Position numbers and translations under genes: made by a program
Origin: Nemopilema nomurai
Taxonomy: Eukaryota; Cnidaria; Scyphozoa; Rhizostomeae; Rhizostomatidae
Reading direction: 5' to 3'
Length of the DNA: 64,000 bases
NCBI GenBank assembly: GCA_003864495.1
Contig: PEDN01001365.1
Coordinates: forward strand, 359,778 to 423,777
In this document: positions 12,380 to 25,641 of the stretch, in pieces
Layout: the number at the start of each line of letters is the position of its first letter
Numbering within the stretch: position 1 is the stretch's first letter
Notes under the pieces: model-generated
Database searches by the model: none
What the model saw: the letters and a program-made list of their open reading frames with translations, nothing else
Told to the model about the DNA's origin: nothing

Positions 12380-15300
12380 ACTGCTCATCTCAAAATAAGC
12401 TTAGCTTAGGTTTCATGCATAGCAATGACTTCATGCTTTGCACTTATTCTCGAAGAAACTGCTGGAAGAGGAAGCAAGGACAATGATTTATTGTTTCCTC
12501 CAATTCAATGTTTAAATTTTTTTAGCTCCAGCTAAGTCAAAGCCTAGAATGAAATCTCCAACCATGTATGTCAATACTAACCTTGAATCATGACTGGTTG
12601 TTTTCAAAACAAACAAAATTTTGCTTTCAGAAAGAAAACCTTTGAATGTTCTGTAGTTTTCAGTTTCCCAGTCAGATTCTGTTTATAATGTTCATTTTTC
12701 AATACAAATTTTTTAAATAGTTTACTATGTTTGATAGAAAAGGTTTAGGGAAAACTTGTTTTGATTTATCAGCATATAGAATGCTTATTCAAATTATGGT
12801 GTAATTTGCCCCCAAAATAGCCATGGTTATTATTTATTTTTTGTCACAAAAAGGCAGTTTAGATTCATAGTATAGAACATAAAGAACTTTTCTTGCTTTA
12901 ACTTTGCAAAAGTCATGCGTTTTGGGAAAACATAGATAAATTAAACTTGAAACAAAAAGGGACTCTACTGCTAGCTAACTTGATTTGTAAAGTAACATGC
13001 CCCAGATATTGTTACAAAATTCAGATTAAAATAAAAGGTTTAATGTTGAATGGAATTCCTACTTTGCTTTGATAGCTAAAGGTTAGCTATGTTGGGATAG
13101 ATGTGATTTTGTTTGACTGCACACAAGGTCAATATCATTTCTTGGTAGTTATGAACAGTTAGCTATAGTTTTTCTGCAAGTGCTCTTGTGCATAGCTGCA
13201 AATAAAACATGTATACCCGATTTTGATTTGAAGTGTTTCAGTTGTTTTCTTTATTTCATATCAGGCTCTGTTTCATATATCCAAAATCTAGAATGCAAAA
13301 GTGCTAAGCTGTACTTGAATGGCAAAATCATTAACACCAGTGGAGGGTAACAATGGAGAAAAGGAAGTTATTGATTAAACAGATTTTTTATCAATACATA
13401 GAGCCACAAATGATGTTTAGTTGTATTCATAGACATGTTTTCATACAACTAAAATGAAGCAGTCTTCTTGTGTTATCTTATTCAAATTTTCAATATGTTA
13501 ACTGGCATGTGCAATATGAATTTATGAAGCATTTTCCTCTATTCTTCTTCAATTTTTTTCTGGTTCTGGTTTTTTCCCCTGTTTGCCCTATCAAAACAAA
13601 AAATGTATTGCTGATTTTGATTTCTTTTGCTACAGATTTCCAAGTGAACCTATCTGACAGGGTTATGTAGAATAATCAATATTTTTATCAAGGAATTATA
13701 ACCTATCCTTACATAGTAATGGTCACATTTGTTTACCATTTTGCAGGTGTTGATGAATCAAAACCATCAACCCAATTAGCATAACCTACAAATAATCTTA
13801 GCTTTCCAAGTCCTTTCATCATTACCTCAATTTCTCAATCTTGCTAATTTTTTTGTAGTTTACTTTAAAAACAGTATCTGTAGTTTACAAAATTGATTGT
13901 AGTTGTGTTTGGTGATAGAAGTCTTGTTTCCTCAGAAGCAGGGTGCTTCTTGATGCTTTGAATTCGAAGAGTGATTTGGTTTCATATTGTGAAATATAAG
14001 TCTCTTATTTTCTGTTAATCAAAGTTGATAGCCAACATGTTTGGTTAGGTGATTTGAAGTATCCATTATATAACTACTTTTCATTGAATATTTACCTGGA
14101 ATATGGAATTGATATTTTATTTGGCCAAGACAAGCTATCTTTCAAAGTACAGGCCTTTCTAAAAGCTGCTCGATGTGATATCACCCTCACATATTTTCAT
14201 ATGTTTAATTCATTTTTTAATACTCTAGTTAATGTACAACTTTTTCAGTCAGTGTGCACATTTCAGCAAGAGTGAGTTTTGTCTGACTTAGTTAGAAGTC
14301 TTTCTTGAAGAATAAATTTAATCTGATTAGTAGCCCCAAGCTATCTTCTTTGTAACTTTCACCAGTTTCTAATCTTTCAATGGTTTAAGAATTTGTGAAT
14401 GTGTGTGTTTGCTTGCCCATGATATAAATTGAACATTTATTTTGCAACCCCAAGCTATAAGTTTTTTCTTTTGCATTCTTTTTAAGTTGGCAGATGTTTT
14501 TTCATGCCTTATAACCTCATGTCTAGAGAAAGTATAATTACTGGTCTAAAATTATTCTTGAAAAGAACAGTTGCAAGAGATCTATCACAGTTTTGAATGT
14601 GTTTTTATTCACTTGTAATTTCAATTGGAAGCACCAGAATGATGTGGTGAAGCTTCACCAATGCTATTCTACTATTGTTGAAAATTGTTTTAAAGCACAC
14701 AAATATCAGTGTACAAAAAAGACAAGTTTATTGCAACTGTGTCTGCACTTCAAGTCCAAGGGATAGCTTTGCTTCAAGATTTACTCAAAAATGTGCTAGC
14801 ATGCATGAATGAGTGTTCGATGGCGTTGAGATGTCGTGTCAATAAAATATAAACGTTAAAGTGTTGACTTTAATTTTCACTGTTCATACGATCACCCTTG
14901 AATGTTTATTCAGTTAATTTGTTTGCATTGGAACCCAAAATATTGTTTTAATATCTATTGAGTGTCTCTTGTTTTATTTTCGATTTTGAAAACTGGAGTT
15001 ATCTTATAAGAAGTGTGGCAGGGTTTTGGTGTAGGTTCGCGGAATTTTTTGCCCAAGCATCTAAGGTCAGCAGAAACCTCAATACGACAACATGATGAAT
15101 AACCTTTCAGTTGTGACATCTCTTATTGCTTAAAATGGTCATGGTTGCCTCTTGAATGCAGTTTTCTACGCGATATGAAGAACATGAGATGACATGAAAG
15201 TAATCAGAACGCAAATTCTTAACAAAGCTGATCACCGATGTTTTGGAAGACGAGTATGAAAGCTTGCTAGATTACTAGTTTGCAATTTAAGAGTAACAAA

Positions 15301-16420
15301 TTGGACTGCAACTCTTTATTCAATTGGCAAAGCGACCCGTCTAAAAACCTGTATTGAATTGATCTGCTTTGCTCGACCTCAAAATCCCCAAAAAGTTAGC
15401 CTTTTATGCGAGAAAATCGCAAGTGAATGAGCTTCGGGATAGCTAGTGTGTTAAAAGTTCAAACCGCAAACACTGTATCAGTTTCTGACGAGATAACCGT
15501 ACTTATGATTAGAAGGCTGGCAATACCCCCGTCTGGAAGGGCGATTAAAATACAGACGCGATAACATTGCGTACATCAATACCCTTTGTGGATTGCCTAG
15601 AAGATACTTTATTTGGATCTATGGGCAATCCTTGAAGAGTGCAAGTTGCTTCTAAACAGCTTCTGGCAGTGTTTCTTTGAAATACTTCAGCTTCTTTTAT
15701 GCAAAATATTTTTAGAAAGTTTTGCTGCAAAATTGCTCCCCCATCAGAAATGTATTCAGCATTTTACTAGCTGCAATTTGTTTCGAAATCGTGTTATTCG
15801 GACACGAAAGGCAGTTTTTTGGGTTTGATACATTGCAAGCAGCCAATTTTGGGAACATCTGTTTCGATTTGTGAGAGAAAACATCGCAAGTAGCAGCAGT
15901 GACAGATAAATAGCGACAGTGACTTTTCTGTGGATGGTGGTGATTGTCGAAGTTGCGATAAACATTATGGTTATGGTAAAGGTGATTAAAGTTGTGATTA
16001 ACAAGGCCATAATTGTGGTAACTAGGAATTGGATTACGGTAATTAGAATGATGTTGGCATCAATTATTATGATGCTAATTATTGCGAGCAAATGCTGTTG
16101 CAATCAAGCAGTGAGGTCTAAGGCCATGGGCTGGGGAAGTCTCTTTGGGAGAACGGCGGGTAAAGGAAACGAAGGAAGGGGGCCCCGGGTAGAGAGGGGG
16201 CTGGGCCAGATAAAGTAGTGTACTGACGTGGGGCTAACAAATTGATATTAAGAAAACCTGCTCCCAAGTAGAGAATTAGAGAAAGGGTGGAGTGATGATG
16301 ATTATAGTGATTAGAAATGTGTTTTCTCTGATTAGAGTGATTGACGTAATGATTACAGGGATTGCTTGGTGATTCTGGAAGTTATGGACTCGCAGGTTGA
16401 CCTGAGTATTTCTTTTGTAG

Positions 16421-16464
16421 ATTAATCATGGCGTAAAACTATCAATTGGTTGTGCAGAGGAGAA
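16421..16464 (+). promoter_or_regulatory. 5' leader with minimal upstream ORF of the second zinc-finger gene
   Basis: A good acceptor (TTTCTTTTGTAG, ending 16420) precedes this leader, so a noncoding first exon farther upstream is likely. ATG GCG TAA at 16428-16436 is a two-codon upstream ORF, 28 bases before the main ATG at 16465. Such minimal uORFs can lower translation of the main frame; that effect is inferred here. Confidence 0.4.
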
Positions 16465-19400
16465 ATGGCAAATGATGAGCTCGTTTTTGTCTGTATCCAA
16501 TGTGGCCATGGTTGCAGCAGCTATGAGGATCTTACCAGTCACATGGAAGATCACGAGGATCAGAAGCCAGACATACGACAACTCCGGAAGTCAACCGTCT
16601 TCAGCAAAAACAAGTTTTCCGGGAAGGCGGGAAAGGGGTACAAGAGAGCAAACAACAGTATCAATGACGTAAGTCGTTATATGAGCCTCGTTTTCAACAT
16701 TGTTACAATCACGAAGCCTCCCAGTACCTCCAAATAGCCTTTTAAAAGCACAAAGGTTTGGTAGTGGCAGTGGAAGAATATTTTTTCAATTTTCTATAAA
16801 AAGCTGCAAATGAACTGACCTAAACTATACAGTACGGAAACCACTTCACTTAATACACGAACAGCCAATTGTAGCAATATATGATGACCACCACCTAGCA
16901 CCACTCGTATATATACGTTAATCAAAACATTGACAACGATTTTATAACCCCTGTTTTTGTATGGTACAGCCCCCTGGACTAACTTTCGCAAAAAGTCTTT
17001 TTGAAGGCAGATTGGCCTGCATCTTTAAAACAGCCCTGAAAAATAGACACCTCGTGTTAAGCCTAGTTCTTTTAGTCTAGTTCTAGCATTAAGTCTATTG
17101 GTGTGATTTTTGAAATATTAGGTGATGTTAGATAGTTAAATGACAATGTTTGTCATCAACATTAAAAAACCAAGAGATGCTTGTATTGCTCTTAAACTCT
17201 GGGTAATCCGTAGTGGTCCTAAATTTCATTTCATTTCCTTTGTGCGGAAACTCAGTGGGCTCAATATTGAAAAAATTGATCTCATTCGTGGGTCATCATT
17301 TCATTTATGCGTCTTATTGTCTTTTTATGTTGGAGCAAAGAATAGCGAGTACGTATAACATAACAATCTTTCGAAGTCTTAGAAAAGATGATAATCATTA
17401 GCGTGTTTATTGATTAAAACGGATCGGATCGATTAAAACAGAACGGACCAATTTTGTATTTTTCCAGGGAATCAGATATCTTCTAGTTATTAGATTAACG
17501 AGTGATTACTGGAAAAAGTCACTGAAATTTACCTGTTGTTTCTCAAATTGACTTTTTGATGTTGACTTTAAAATGATAGTTTTGGATGCTGCCTTTAACT
17601 CTTTAAATATTAAAGCCCTCATTCTGAAAATTTAGACATGGTTCTTCCACCTGCATGTACTTATTTTCATCTCAAAAACCGTGGGCTATTTTGAAATCCT
17701 TTTGGCTTCAAACGTTTAATCTGGAATTCGAAGTGTTTTTCCCGAATTGAATCAATTCTTTAATTGAACTCTTAAAGAAAGCTTTTCTGCTATGATTTAT
17801 TTTTTGGCATATTTTGTGAAATGTTAATCAAATTGCTCTAAGGACATATTAATTATACCTGTTTTTGTCGAAAATTGTACTCTTTCTCGTCGGAGCAGTT
17901 TTTCAAAACCTGATAACTTCATTGTACCCTTGTTTCCCTTTGCGGCTTCTTAAGTTATTAAAAGTCTGAAAATGTAAAAATTTTGATACACTTCTTGTTT
18001 CTGATAAGTACAGTTCTTACCACTGTGTATTATGGTAGTATTGGTAAAGTTAAATTATGTTGTTAGAAAATTATTTATGATTTCATCACGCAAGAGTAAC
18101 GTCAAATATTTCTTTGATGTTTTCATTTAATAGAACATTGGTTAAACAATGAAGAGATGTTTTAAAAATATAATCTTTGTTGGCAGGTGTTATTCCGTTG
18201 AAAACAAAGAGCGAATTAGATTGTTATTAACGATTATGCTGGGTTTCATAAAAGAAATAAACATGAATTCATGTTCAGTTTTACACTCATAATAATCTGT
18301 TTTGTTAACCAACTTTATTTAGTTGATATTATTAACTTTTTATTAACTATTGTTATTTTTGTTAACTCATGTTGATGATATCATTCAATATTGTTATCTA
18401 TTATCTCTAAATATTATTTCAATCATAATCATTTGTAAACTCATATGGTTGTTGTTATGATAACTGTTACGATTGTTATTATTGTTATTATTATTACGAT
18501 TACATTTTAATCATTATCATTCGTTAACTCATGTGGTTGTTGTTATGATAACTGTTACGATTGTTATTATTGTTCGTGGTTGTTAATAGTACTTTTCTGA
18601 CAGCAGGATCATCAAAAATCTAAAGAGAACTGATTCTCCTCACACGTGCTCAAAACTTTACTTAGTGCCCTTGTACCTCTAAAGTGCACTTGCTAATAAA
18701 ACAAATGATTAAGTTTATGAAGAGAAAACATGATTATATATTCGGTTTTCATGATTTGTTCGGTTATCAATTTTATTGTCCCCCTAAAGGACATTGCTTA
18801 TTCGTGAAGTAGGTGCTAGCAGCTGTTTGTAAGAGAATGCCAGTTCTGAATTTACTCTGTTGATGAATGTCAATTATTTGATCAACGATCCAATATTATT
18901 CCAGCACGTATATGCTCTTGCTGCAATGTTGTACCTCTTGCTTCAACGCTGTACCTCTTGCTGCAATGTTGTACCCCTTGCAATGCTGCAATGTTGCAAC
19001 GTTGATGTTGTTTTATCTTTAGGAGTTCAAAACAGAAGCTGGTGACATTCATTCTCGCAACTACTCCTACCCATCGTATATCTCCATCGGAACTAACAAA
19101 CTTGATGGCATTGATCCAACCTGGTCACAGGGAAACAGTTTTGAAGATGTGCATGCAAACGAGGTCAACTCTGTCGAAAGAGCTGGCCAAGCAACGAAGG
19201 GGGGTGCCAAAAGCAAGCAGGCACAGAGCAAACTGGCAAGCAATAAACAAACGAATAAACAGTTACCTAGTAAACAGTTGCCATCGAAACAGGCCGGTGG
19301 GAAGCAAGTATCAAACAAGCAAACAGTTAATAAGCAAGGGACTGGGAAACAGACTACAGCGAAGCAAACAGAGGTGCAGAGAGTTCCTCCAGGGCTCTCA

Positions 19401-22400
19401 TCGCAAGCACAGAAGAGTCGTGCTGTTGTGAATGGTAAGAAACAACTCGCCATTAGTGTTTCGAACAAACGAAAGTCGACGACTGACCTGGCTAGCTCAG
19501 TGAAGAATGCAAAATTGAAGAAGAAGAGAGTAAAAAGCAAAGGTTGGAGAAGCAAGCGCAAGATTTTCGAAGGCGAAGCACGAATTCAATGCGTTTGCGG
19601 AAACTGACGTCAGCTGGAGAGATTTGCCATGACGACTCCTCGGAGTCGATGTCTGAGTCTGAAAGGCTGGCCGAGGCTATTCGAAGGTCTAAGATCGAAA
19701 CAAGTATGTCTTCCATCGTGGAGAAAAGCAAAAACGACAAAACCCTGAATGAACTAGTTCGGACTCGGAGTAGAGTTCAGGTGATGGGGAAGCCAAAAGA
19801 AGGGAGGAGTGTTCAAGGTATAGTGGAGCATCTAGCTGAAAGCAAGGCAAAAAGTACAGCAGCTGTCAAAAGGTCAACTTTTAACAACAAAAATGACCAT
19901 TTTATTGGGCCAAGCAAAGAGCATTTGGTAGGCCATTTCAAGACGACGGCGAAGAAACTGAAGAAGTCATTAAGATTGAAGAAGGACTCGCCAGTATTGT
20001 CTGCAGAGAAGCAGGCATCGTGCAATAATCGTACTTCGAAGTCGCAAGTCCAGCCAAAGAGACTGGTAACTACAACGTCAAAGGCTGCAACAACCCTCCT
20101 AGGCAAGATCATTCCCATACAAGCACCCATGATATGGAAGCTAGTGAACTCTGCACAGCAGCAAAAGTCTGACACGATCGACTTGAAAAAGATTCAAAAT
20201 ATGAAAAACAACGCAACACTGAAGTTCACCGGGGAGCAGAAAGTGTTGATCACTTTCAACCAAAACAGTGAGGGACAGAACTCGACAGCCGTCAAGACTA
20301 TTATTGCTAATGTTACGTCACCATCCAGGGGCTCACCCAAAAGCTCGTCCGGCGTCAAAACGAGACAGGCTGTACTCCTGCCGATATCAGCAGCTGGGGA
20401 TTCCCCCATTGCAACCGAGAGTGAGAATGCCACCAATGGGAACACTGCTAGTCAGCCAATGAGAATCCTGCGCAGTAACAATAAGTCTATCCCGAGCAAC
20501 CTTTCTAATTACTCCATCATTCCGCTGTCATCTTTGATTGCCAGCTCGGCCATCGTGTCGGCCATTCCTCATCTTCTGTCAGCTGCGCATCGGAACGTGA
20601 AGATTTCGCCAGAGACTCGCGTAACGACTACGACACAAAAGCCTATAGCCTTTCCAGCACAGACACAGCCTATAGCAAGCATCCAGTCTACAGAGAACCC
20701 CAGCACGTCCTCCTTACAAGTTCCAACTCCCGTTAAGCTTATCGTTGTCACCTCTGTCCCGTCTGCACCAACGACTAATACTGTGTCAGCCAGTGGCATT
20801 GTCACAAGTATCCATGCAGTTCCTACCTCTTTAACTGTCACCACCACACCAACTGCACCAGGGAGTTTGTCAACTCCGTCTACCTCCGTGACGTCAAAGC
20901 AAGCCTTCCTTCCCCAGTCCTCAAAAACTCTTATCATAAAACACTCGAGCAATAGTTCCCAAGTCTTCACACTAATACCAACAGTGGGACAACACTTGCT
21001 GTCTTGCAGTGGAACTCCTATCGCCCCTAGAACAACTATCACTGGAACTTCGAATGCAACATCGCAATCGCAACTTATTCGGCCAATCTTCATCACTGCG
21101 CAGCCTAATGCAATCCCGCAGAAACCCGCGGCGGTCTCCAATAAGCCTGCGACCTCCAATACGTCTCCACAAGCCGTCTTCATTGCTGCGGGTCACATAA
21201 ACCAGGGGGGCAACCCACCCGTGTCGGGGATCCAATTGACATTGTCCCCCAGCAAGTCTTTGTTCGCGGGTGCCATACCCATCATTGTCGGATCACAAGT
21301 AAACCGATCCTCGGCTGCCAATCTCTCGAGTCAAATCCAGTTGACACTCTCATCGCTGCAGTCTCAGAATCTTGTAGTGACGTCATCAGTCAAAAGCCAA
21401 CAACCGGTGATTTCCATAACGGCGGCTTCGTCTGCATCAAGTGTTGCGGTTTGCGCTGCGTCTAGTGTTGCGGTTTGCGCTGCATCTACTGTTGCGGTTT
21501 GCGCTGCGTCGGTAGGTTCAGTCTCCGTACAACCAGCATCATCATCTGTGGCAACACTTAGGCCGAAACCAGCAATCCTTAGACGTTCAACGGCATCAAG
21601 TAAGGTAGAGATTCCCGTCACTAGTAGCACGGTTGCAAGAAAGATCACTTTTTCCGAAGCAGGAACAACGACTAAGGGGCTAGTAATCAGGGAGCCCCCT
21701 CTAATAATGACGCCATGCGTGGCGGTCAATACAGCTGAGACAGTGCCTTCCGGGGTAAAGGAGCCATTGGTTGCAACAAGCATAAGTTCTCAATCAGTTC
21801 TTCTGAATAAGGCTGGACATAGTGATGTAGGGCCGGGAGGCGATGCATCACCCGAGGAGCAAGCTTTGCCTGATCTTCTGTATACCGCTGTGCAGGAGAA
21901 GAATTTGTCAGCTTCTACGGAGGAGGGTCGTGTAGTAAAGCCTTTGGAGCTTGTTGAAACTATTCCTGGACCCGAAATTCTGGAATACCTCCCAACTCTC
22001 CCTGGGGCTTGTACTACATCGTTGACATCCCCAAGGAAGTCAACAGCAAAGGAGAGACTGATTGTCAAGGTACTTTTATCGAAGCTCAAAAGAAGGCCAA
22101 CGGCAGTTAAGAATCCGTCATTGGGTTCTTTCAGCGTCAAAGATTCGATCATTAGACCCGGGACATTACCAGAGAAGGATCTAGCGGATATTAAAGAGAT
22201 TATCAAACATACTGCAAGTTTCGACCTCCCCAGGGCACCCATTCAAACAAGCACGGGGAACCAACTTGGTATTGCCTCAATTGCTCCCGTCAATACTATT
22301 TTGTCTCAGCCGGTTTTCCATGTCTCACAAGCTTTAAACCCAGTACGAACATTCGTTGAAATTCGTCCAGCAATTTCACAGCCACTTATTCTAGCAAACG

Positions 22401-25400
22401 CACTTTCCCTCGCAACAAGCAAATCTGTCACACCAACATTAGGCCCGTCCTTGTCTGTTGTAAACACGCCGGCTTTGACAACACCAATTGTCACTCCAGT
22501 TGTCACAAGTGCGTCGTTACACCAAATATCTAGACCAATGCAAACTGAAGTGACATTTTCTGGAGCTCAAGGTAAAAATCCCGAAAAGCTGCCAGTCTCG
22601 ATAAAGCTAGCGTCCATTGCTTCGGGTTCCCGCTTGAAGATGACTAGGCCCGTGAATACTGCACCAAACCCTGTGCCTGTTCCATTCGCTATAAAGCCAG
22701 CTGCAAGTGGCCCAATACAGGCTCCGCTCTTACCACGACCAACACAGGGGTTCCTTACAGTTCTCGCACCCAAGCCAACCGGGACTATTGCCAACCAACA
22801 GCAGATATCCGCCAACGCACCTGGCACCGTGCAGCGTTTTCCTGTCACCTATCTAACAACACTACCGTTGCAACTGGGAAACAGGCCACGAACGCAGGTC
22901 ATGATCCACCCAGCTCCGCGCGCCATCTTCACCGCCCCTTCGGCGTCCACGACACAGACCCCGGCAGTAAACACCGTCCGTATTGGCACACAAACAATGG
23001 TCATCCCTGTCTCGCTGTCTTTCCCAGGCGTTAACTTACAACAGGTGCCAGTGAGCTCAAACGTCCTTCTTCCGTCCTTGTATTCTGTTGTGTCAACATC
23101 AGGCGTCAGTCAGTCAAAGCCCAGTGTTCAGGTCGTACCCAGTCAAGCTCTGCTCCCTCCTTCGACTGCAGCTCCTCCGACCAGGCTGCAAAAGATCGCA
23201 CCGCATCCGCCCGCCACTGTGTCGAAACTTGTTATCGGCAAAACTGTTACGTCATTGCCGAAGCCCACATCAGTTAAGGTCCAGACCATAACGTCAGTAG
23301 GCCGAGATAATGCAACCGATACTTCATTGAGAAGTGGTAATATCCCCCCTGACCAAGATCCTTCTACTTCAATAATCCCTGCCGCGTCTGTAGCTGTTGA
23401 TGCAAATCAACACACTCCACCAGGGGGTGGGTTTTCCGTGAAAGAAAGCAGCGTTAAAGTCATACCCGAGGTGTCGCGGCCATCTGTCATTGCAGCGTTG
23501 CCTAGTGGCAAAGCCGATCAAGCGACGTCAGCGAAAGCCAATCAAGGTGTACCCATGACGTCATCAGAGGTCAAAGCAAGCAACAGTTCGTCTGTACCTC
23601 TCTCAGCAACTGTGGCGCTTGCAGGAGCAATCCAGGGAATGGAAGCTGGTTCCAAGGACCCGAATGATTCCTCTCCGCGCGATTGTATAACGGATCTGAC
23701 GAACAGCCTGCGTTCTCTATTGAAAACGGACATCAAAGAAGGATCCACTGTCACTATAAACATCCAAGGTAGCCCTGTCACATATGCACTGAAAGATGGC
23801 AAGCTATTCTCGATGCCTCATGATTTGCCAACCAAGAAGGAAAGTAAAGATTCTAGGCCGAAATCTAATGCCGAGAAAGTTGTACCCGCCTCAGCAACGT
23901 CAACAAGTCAAACGACATCGGGGACCCTACCCCAGTCGTCAGGCGTGACGTCATCGGTGGCATTTTCAACAGGCACTAATGTCTCTTCTGCGAATACAGC
24001 CCCGCTAATCTCCTCAGTCGTCAAGCCAAACATCATTGCAAGACGCAAAAGTGACTTTCCTGTGCCATGTTCCCAGCTTCGAGTTTCCGTGCCAAAGTCT
24101 TTGTTGTTTCGAAAGGTTGGAGCCACTCGATCTGTTTCGACTGGCTCGGCGAACTTTGTGACCAGTGAACAGAATTACGGAGATTGCCGACCCTTCAGTG
24201 CAGCTGAGCGACAGAATGACGTCACAACTACCGAGAACACGAGGTTTGATGTTTCCATGCCAACAAGTCACGTGAATAGTCTGCCTAACGACGTCGAAAT
24301 AAGAAATAGAACAAGTAAAGGAACTGGAAATCCCAGCGCATACAAGCGAGAGAACCAAGAGATGAGGCTGGAGGAGGCCAACACTGTCAGTGAAAATTCG
24401 GGTGATACGAATAGGAAGCGAACGGCACCTGATAATGTTGACTTGATGTTCGGTTTTGAGTGCGACTTTTGCAGTCAAAAATTTGTAAGCTACAATCTTA
24501 TGTGGAGACACCGAAAACTCCACTTGAACGATACGGCGAATTTCACGAAGTGCGAAGAACCTCTTTGCCGCCACCATTATGTCCGAAGTTGGCCTATTGC
24601 GAACTGTGCGATAGGTTTTTTGAGAGTTTGGCGAGCTTAGAACAACATAAACAAATGAATAATTGCCTGGCTCCCGAAAGCTTTTTCAACGTTTCCAACG
24701 CAACTACCTCAAAATCAATAAACACTGCAATCGTCTCGGGGAATCACCGAAGTCACGCTGCGGCTTTTTATAGAAGCACTTCCGAACCCGTTTATAATCA
24801 AGTAAACGCGAGGAACGATGACCCGAACGCGAGCATTTTTAGCAATGCAATGTCGCCAGAGTTTGGCCAATCTAGAGACGATGGAATTATTAGAAATGAC
24901 GTTATTTGTAGAATCGAGGCTATGCCTAGAAATGATATTATCGTTAGAAACGAGGCTATTAACAGAATTGAGTTCAATTCTAGAAACGAGGTTACAGACA
25001 CTACGGATATAAGGAGTCCACTGACTATGGAAACGCTGGATGACATGAGCTCCCTAAATTCCCTTGTACAGTTTGAAGAATGCGAGAACAGCGACCGCAG
25101 TGAACCGAATGTAAGTGAAATTTTGAGCGAGTTGACAAACGATCTGATCGGTTCAACGACCCCGAATAATGACGATTCAATGGATGACGTCATGGACGGC
25201 TTTGACTTGAATGCGAACTTTGATGACCAGGTTTTTGAGGACAGCATCGATGTTAAGACAGAGTTGAAGCCCGCGAAACGGTTGCGTCGCATCTCCGGAA
25301 AGTCAGTAGCACCGAGGAAAAGAATAATCCAAAGGAAGTATAGTAACATTGGGAAGACGTTCAATAATGCAAAACGGACTAAGCGACGGTCAAGAGTGAC

Positions 25401-25641
25401 TGAGTCAGATGACGAAGAAGCTTTGGACGATGCGGGGGTCGATCTCGATGGAGAGTTCATCACAGTGGGGAAACTGCACGGCGAGTTCACGTGCTCAAGG
25501 TGTGATCAAGGATTCCAGAACGAGAAGGAACTGGATGATCATAACGAGACGTTTCATGATTCGTTAAGGTATAATTTCAGAGAACGTAGATCTGTAAGTA
25601 ATCTAGGTTATCTGGATGATTTCGAGTTTGAGATGGATTAG
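16465..25641 (+). CDS. Very large C2H2 zinc-finger protein with Ser/Thr/Pro/Val-rich middle; reading frame broken twice
   Basis: Exon 1 is 16465-16668 (phase-0 donor GAC|GTAAGT) and encodes one C2H2 finger (VCIQCGHG, residues about 9-30). Exon 2 starts at 19023 after TTATCTTTAG and runs to the TAG ending at 25641, but in three successive frames. The first is a Lys/Gln-rich part with about a dozen KQ repeats, to about 19530. The second is a very long Ser/Thr/Val/Ala/Pro-rich part, to about 24565. The third is an acidic C-terminal part. Fingers sit at the end of frame two (CDFCSQKF, near 24461), the start of frame three (YCELCDRFF, near 24595) and the C terminus (CSRCDQGF, near 25488). Matched finger content across the second break shows that this is one gene of about 2,274 aa. 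It is probably a nuclear regulator with a disordered activation-like region; I recognise no ortholog. Confidence 0.75.
18441..18577 (+). repeat. Imperfect 88-bp tandem duplication, GTT/ATT-rich
   Basis: A block beginning TCATATGGTTGTTGTTATGA at 18441 recurs as TCATGTGG... at 18529, both running into TTGTTATTATTGTT. It lies in intron 1 of the second zinc-finger gene, within a longer TTATTA-rich low-complexity stretch (about 18290-18580). Confidence 0.75.
18909..19003 (+). repeat. 20-bp minisatellite beside the exon 2 acceptor
   Basis: Words of the form CTTGCTGCAATGTTGTACCT recur about four times with changes, ending in a GCAATGCTGCAATGTTGCAA tract 20 bp before the splice acceptor at 19022. 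It may sit on or near the branch-point region of this intron. Confidence 0.7.
21434..21505 (+). repeat. Coding 24-bp triplication (octapeptide repeat)
   Basis: Three adjacent 24-bp units at 21434, 21458 and 21482 encode ASSVAVCA, ASSVAVCA and ASTVAVCA. They lie in the Ser/Val-rich middle of the second zinc-finger protein, stay in frame and look recently expanded. Confidence 0.9.

Larger units (their letters stand above)
6768..16420. other. Gene-poor intergenic or long-UTR stretch
   Basis: Apart from the MITE-like element (8305-8701) and the CCAAT inverted repeat (12293-12379), I see no convincing gene in these 9.6 kb. The sequence is AT-rich. From about 12400 to 14880 it is T-rich and UTR-like, with AATAAA-type signals near 13200 and 14840, so a long 3' UTR of the upstream gene is possible but unproven. 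A run of ten C lies near 10424. From 15905 to 16090 there is degenerate GTTATGATT-like low complexity, and 16126-16204 is an unusually G-rich patch just upstream of the next gene. Confidence 0.5.

Noticed and set aside
15756..16218. Hydrophobic Ile/Val-rich frames on both strands that look like membrane proteins
   Set aside because: They come from degenerate ATT/GTT low-complexity DNA; both strands give similar peptides and there are no splice or family signals.
20569..21183. 204-codon minus-strand frame
   Set aside because: It is the complement of the Ser/Thr/Val-rich coding region; its Val/Gly-rich product is a shadow.
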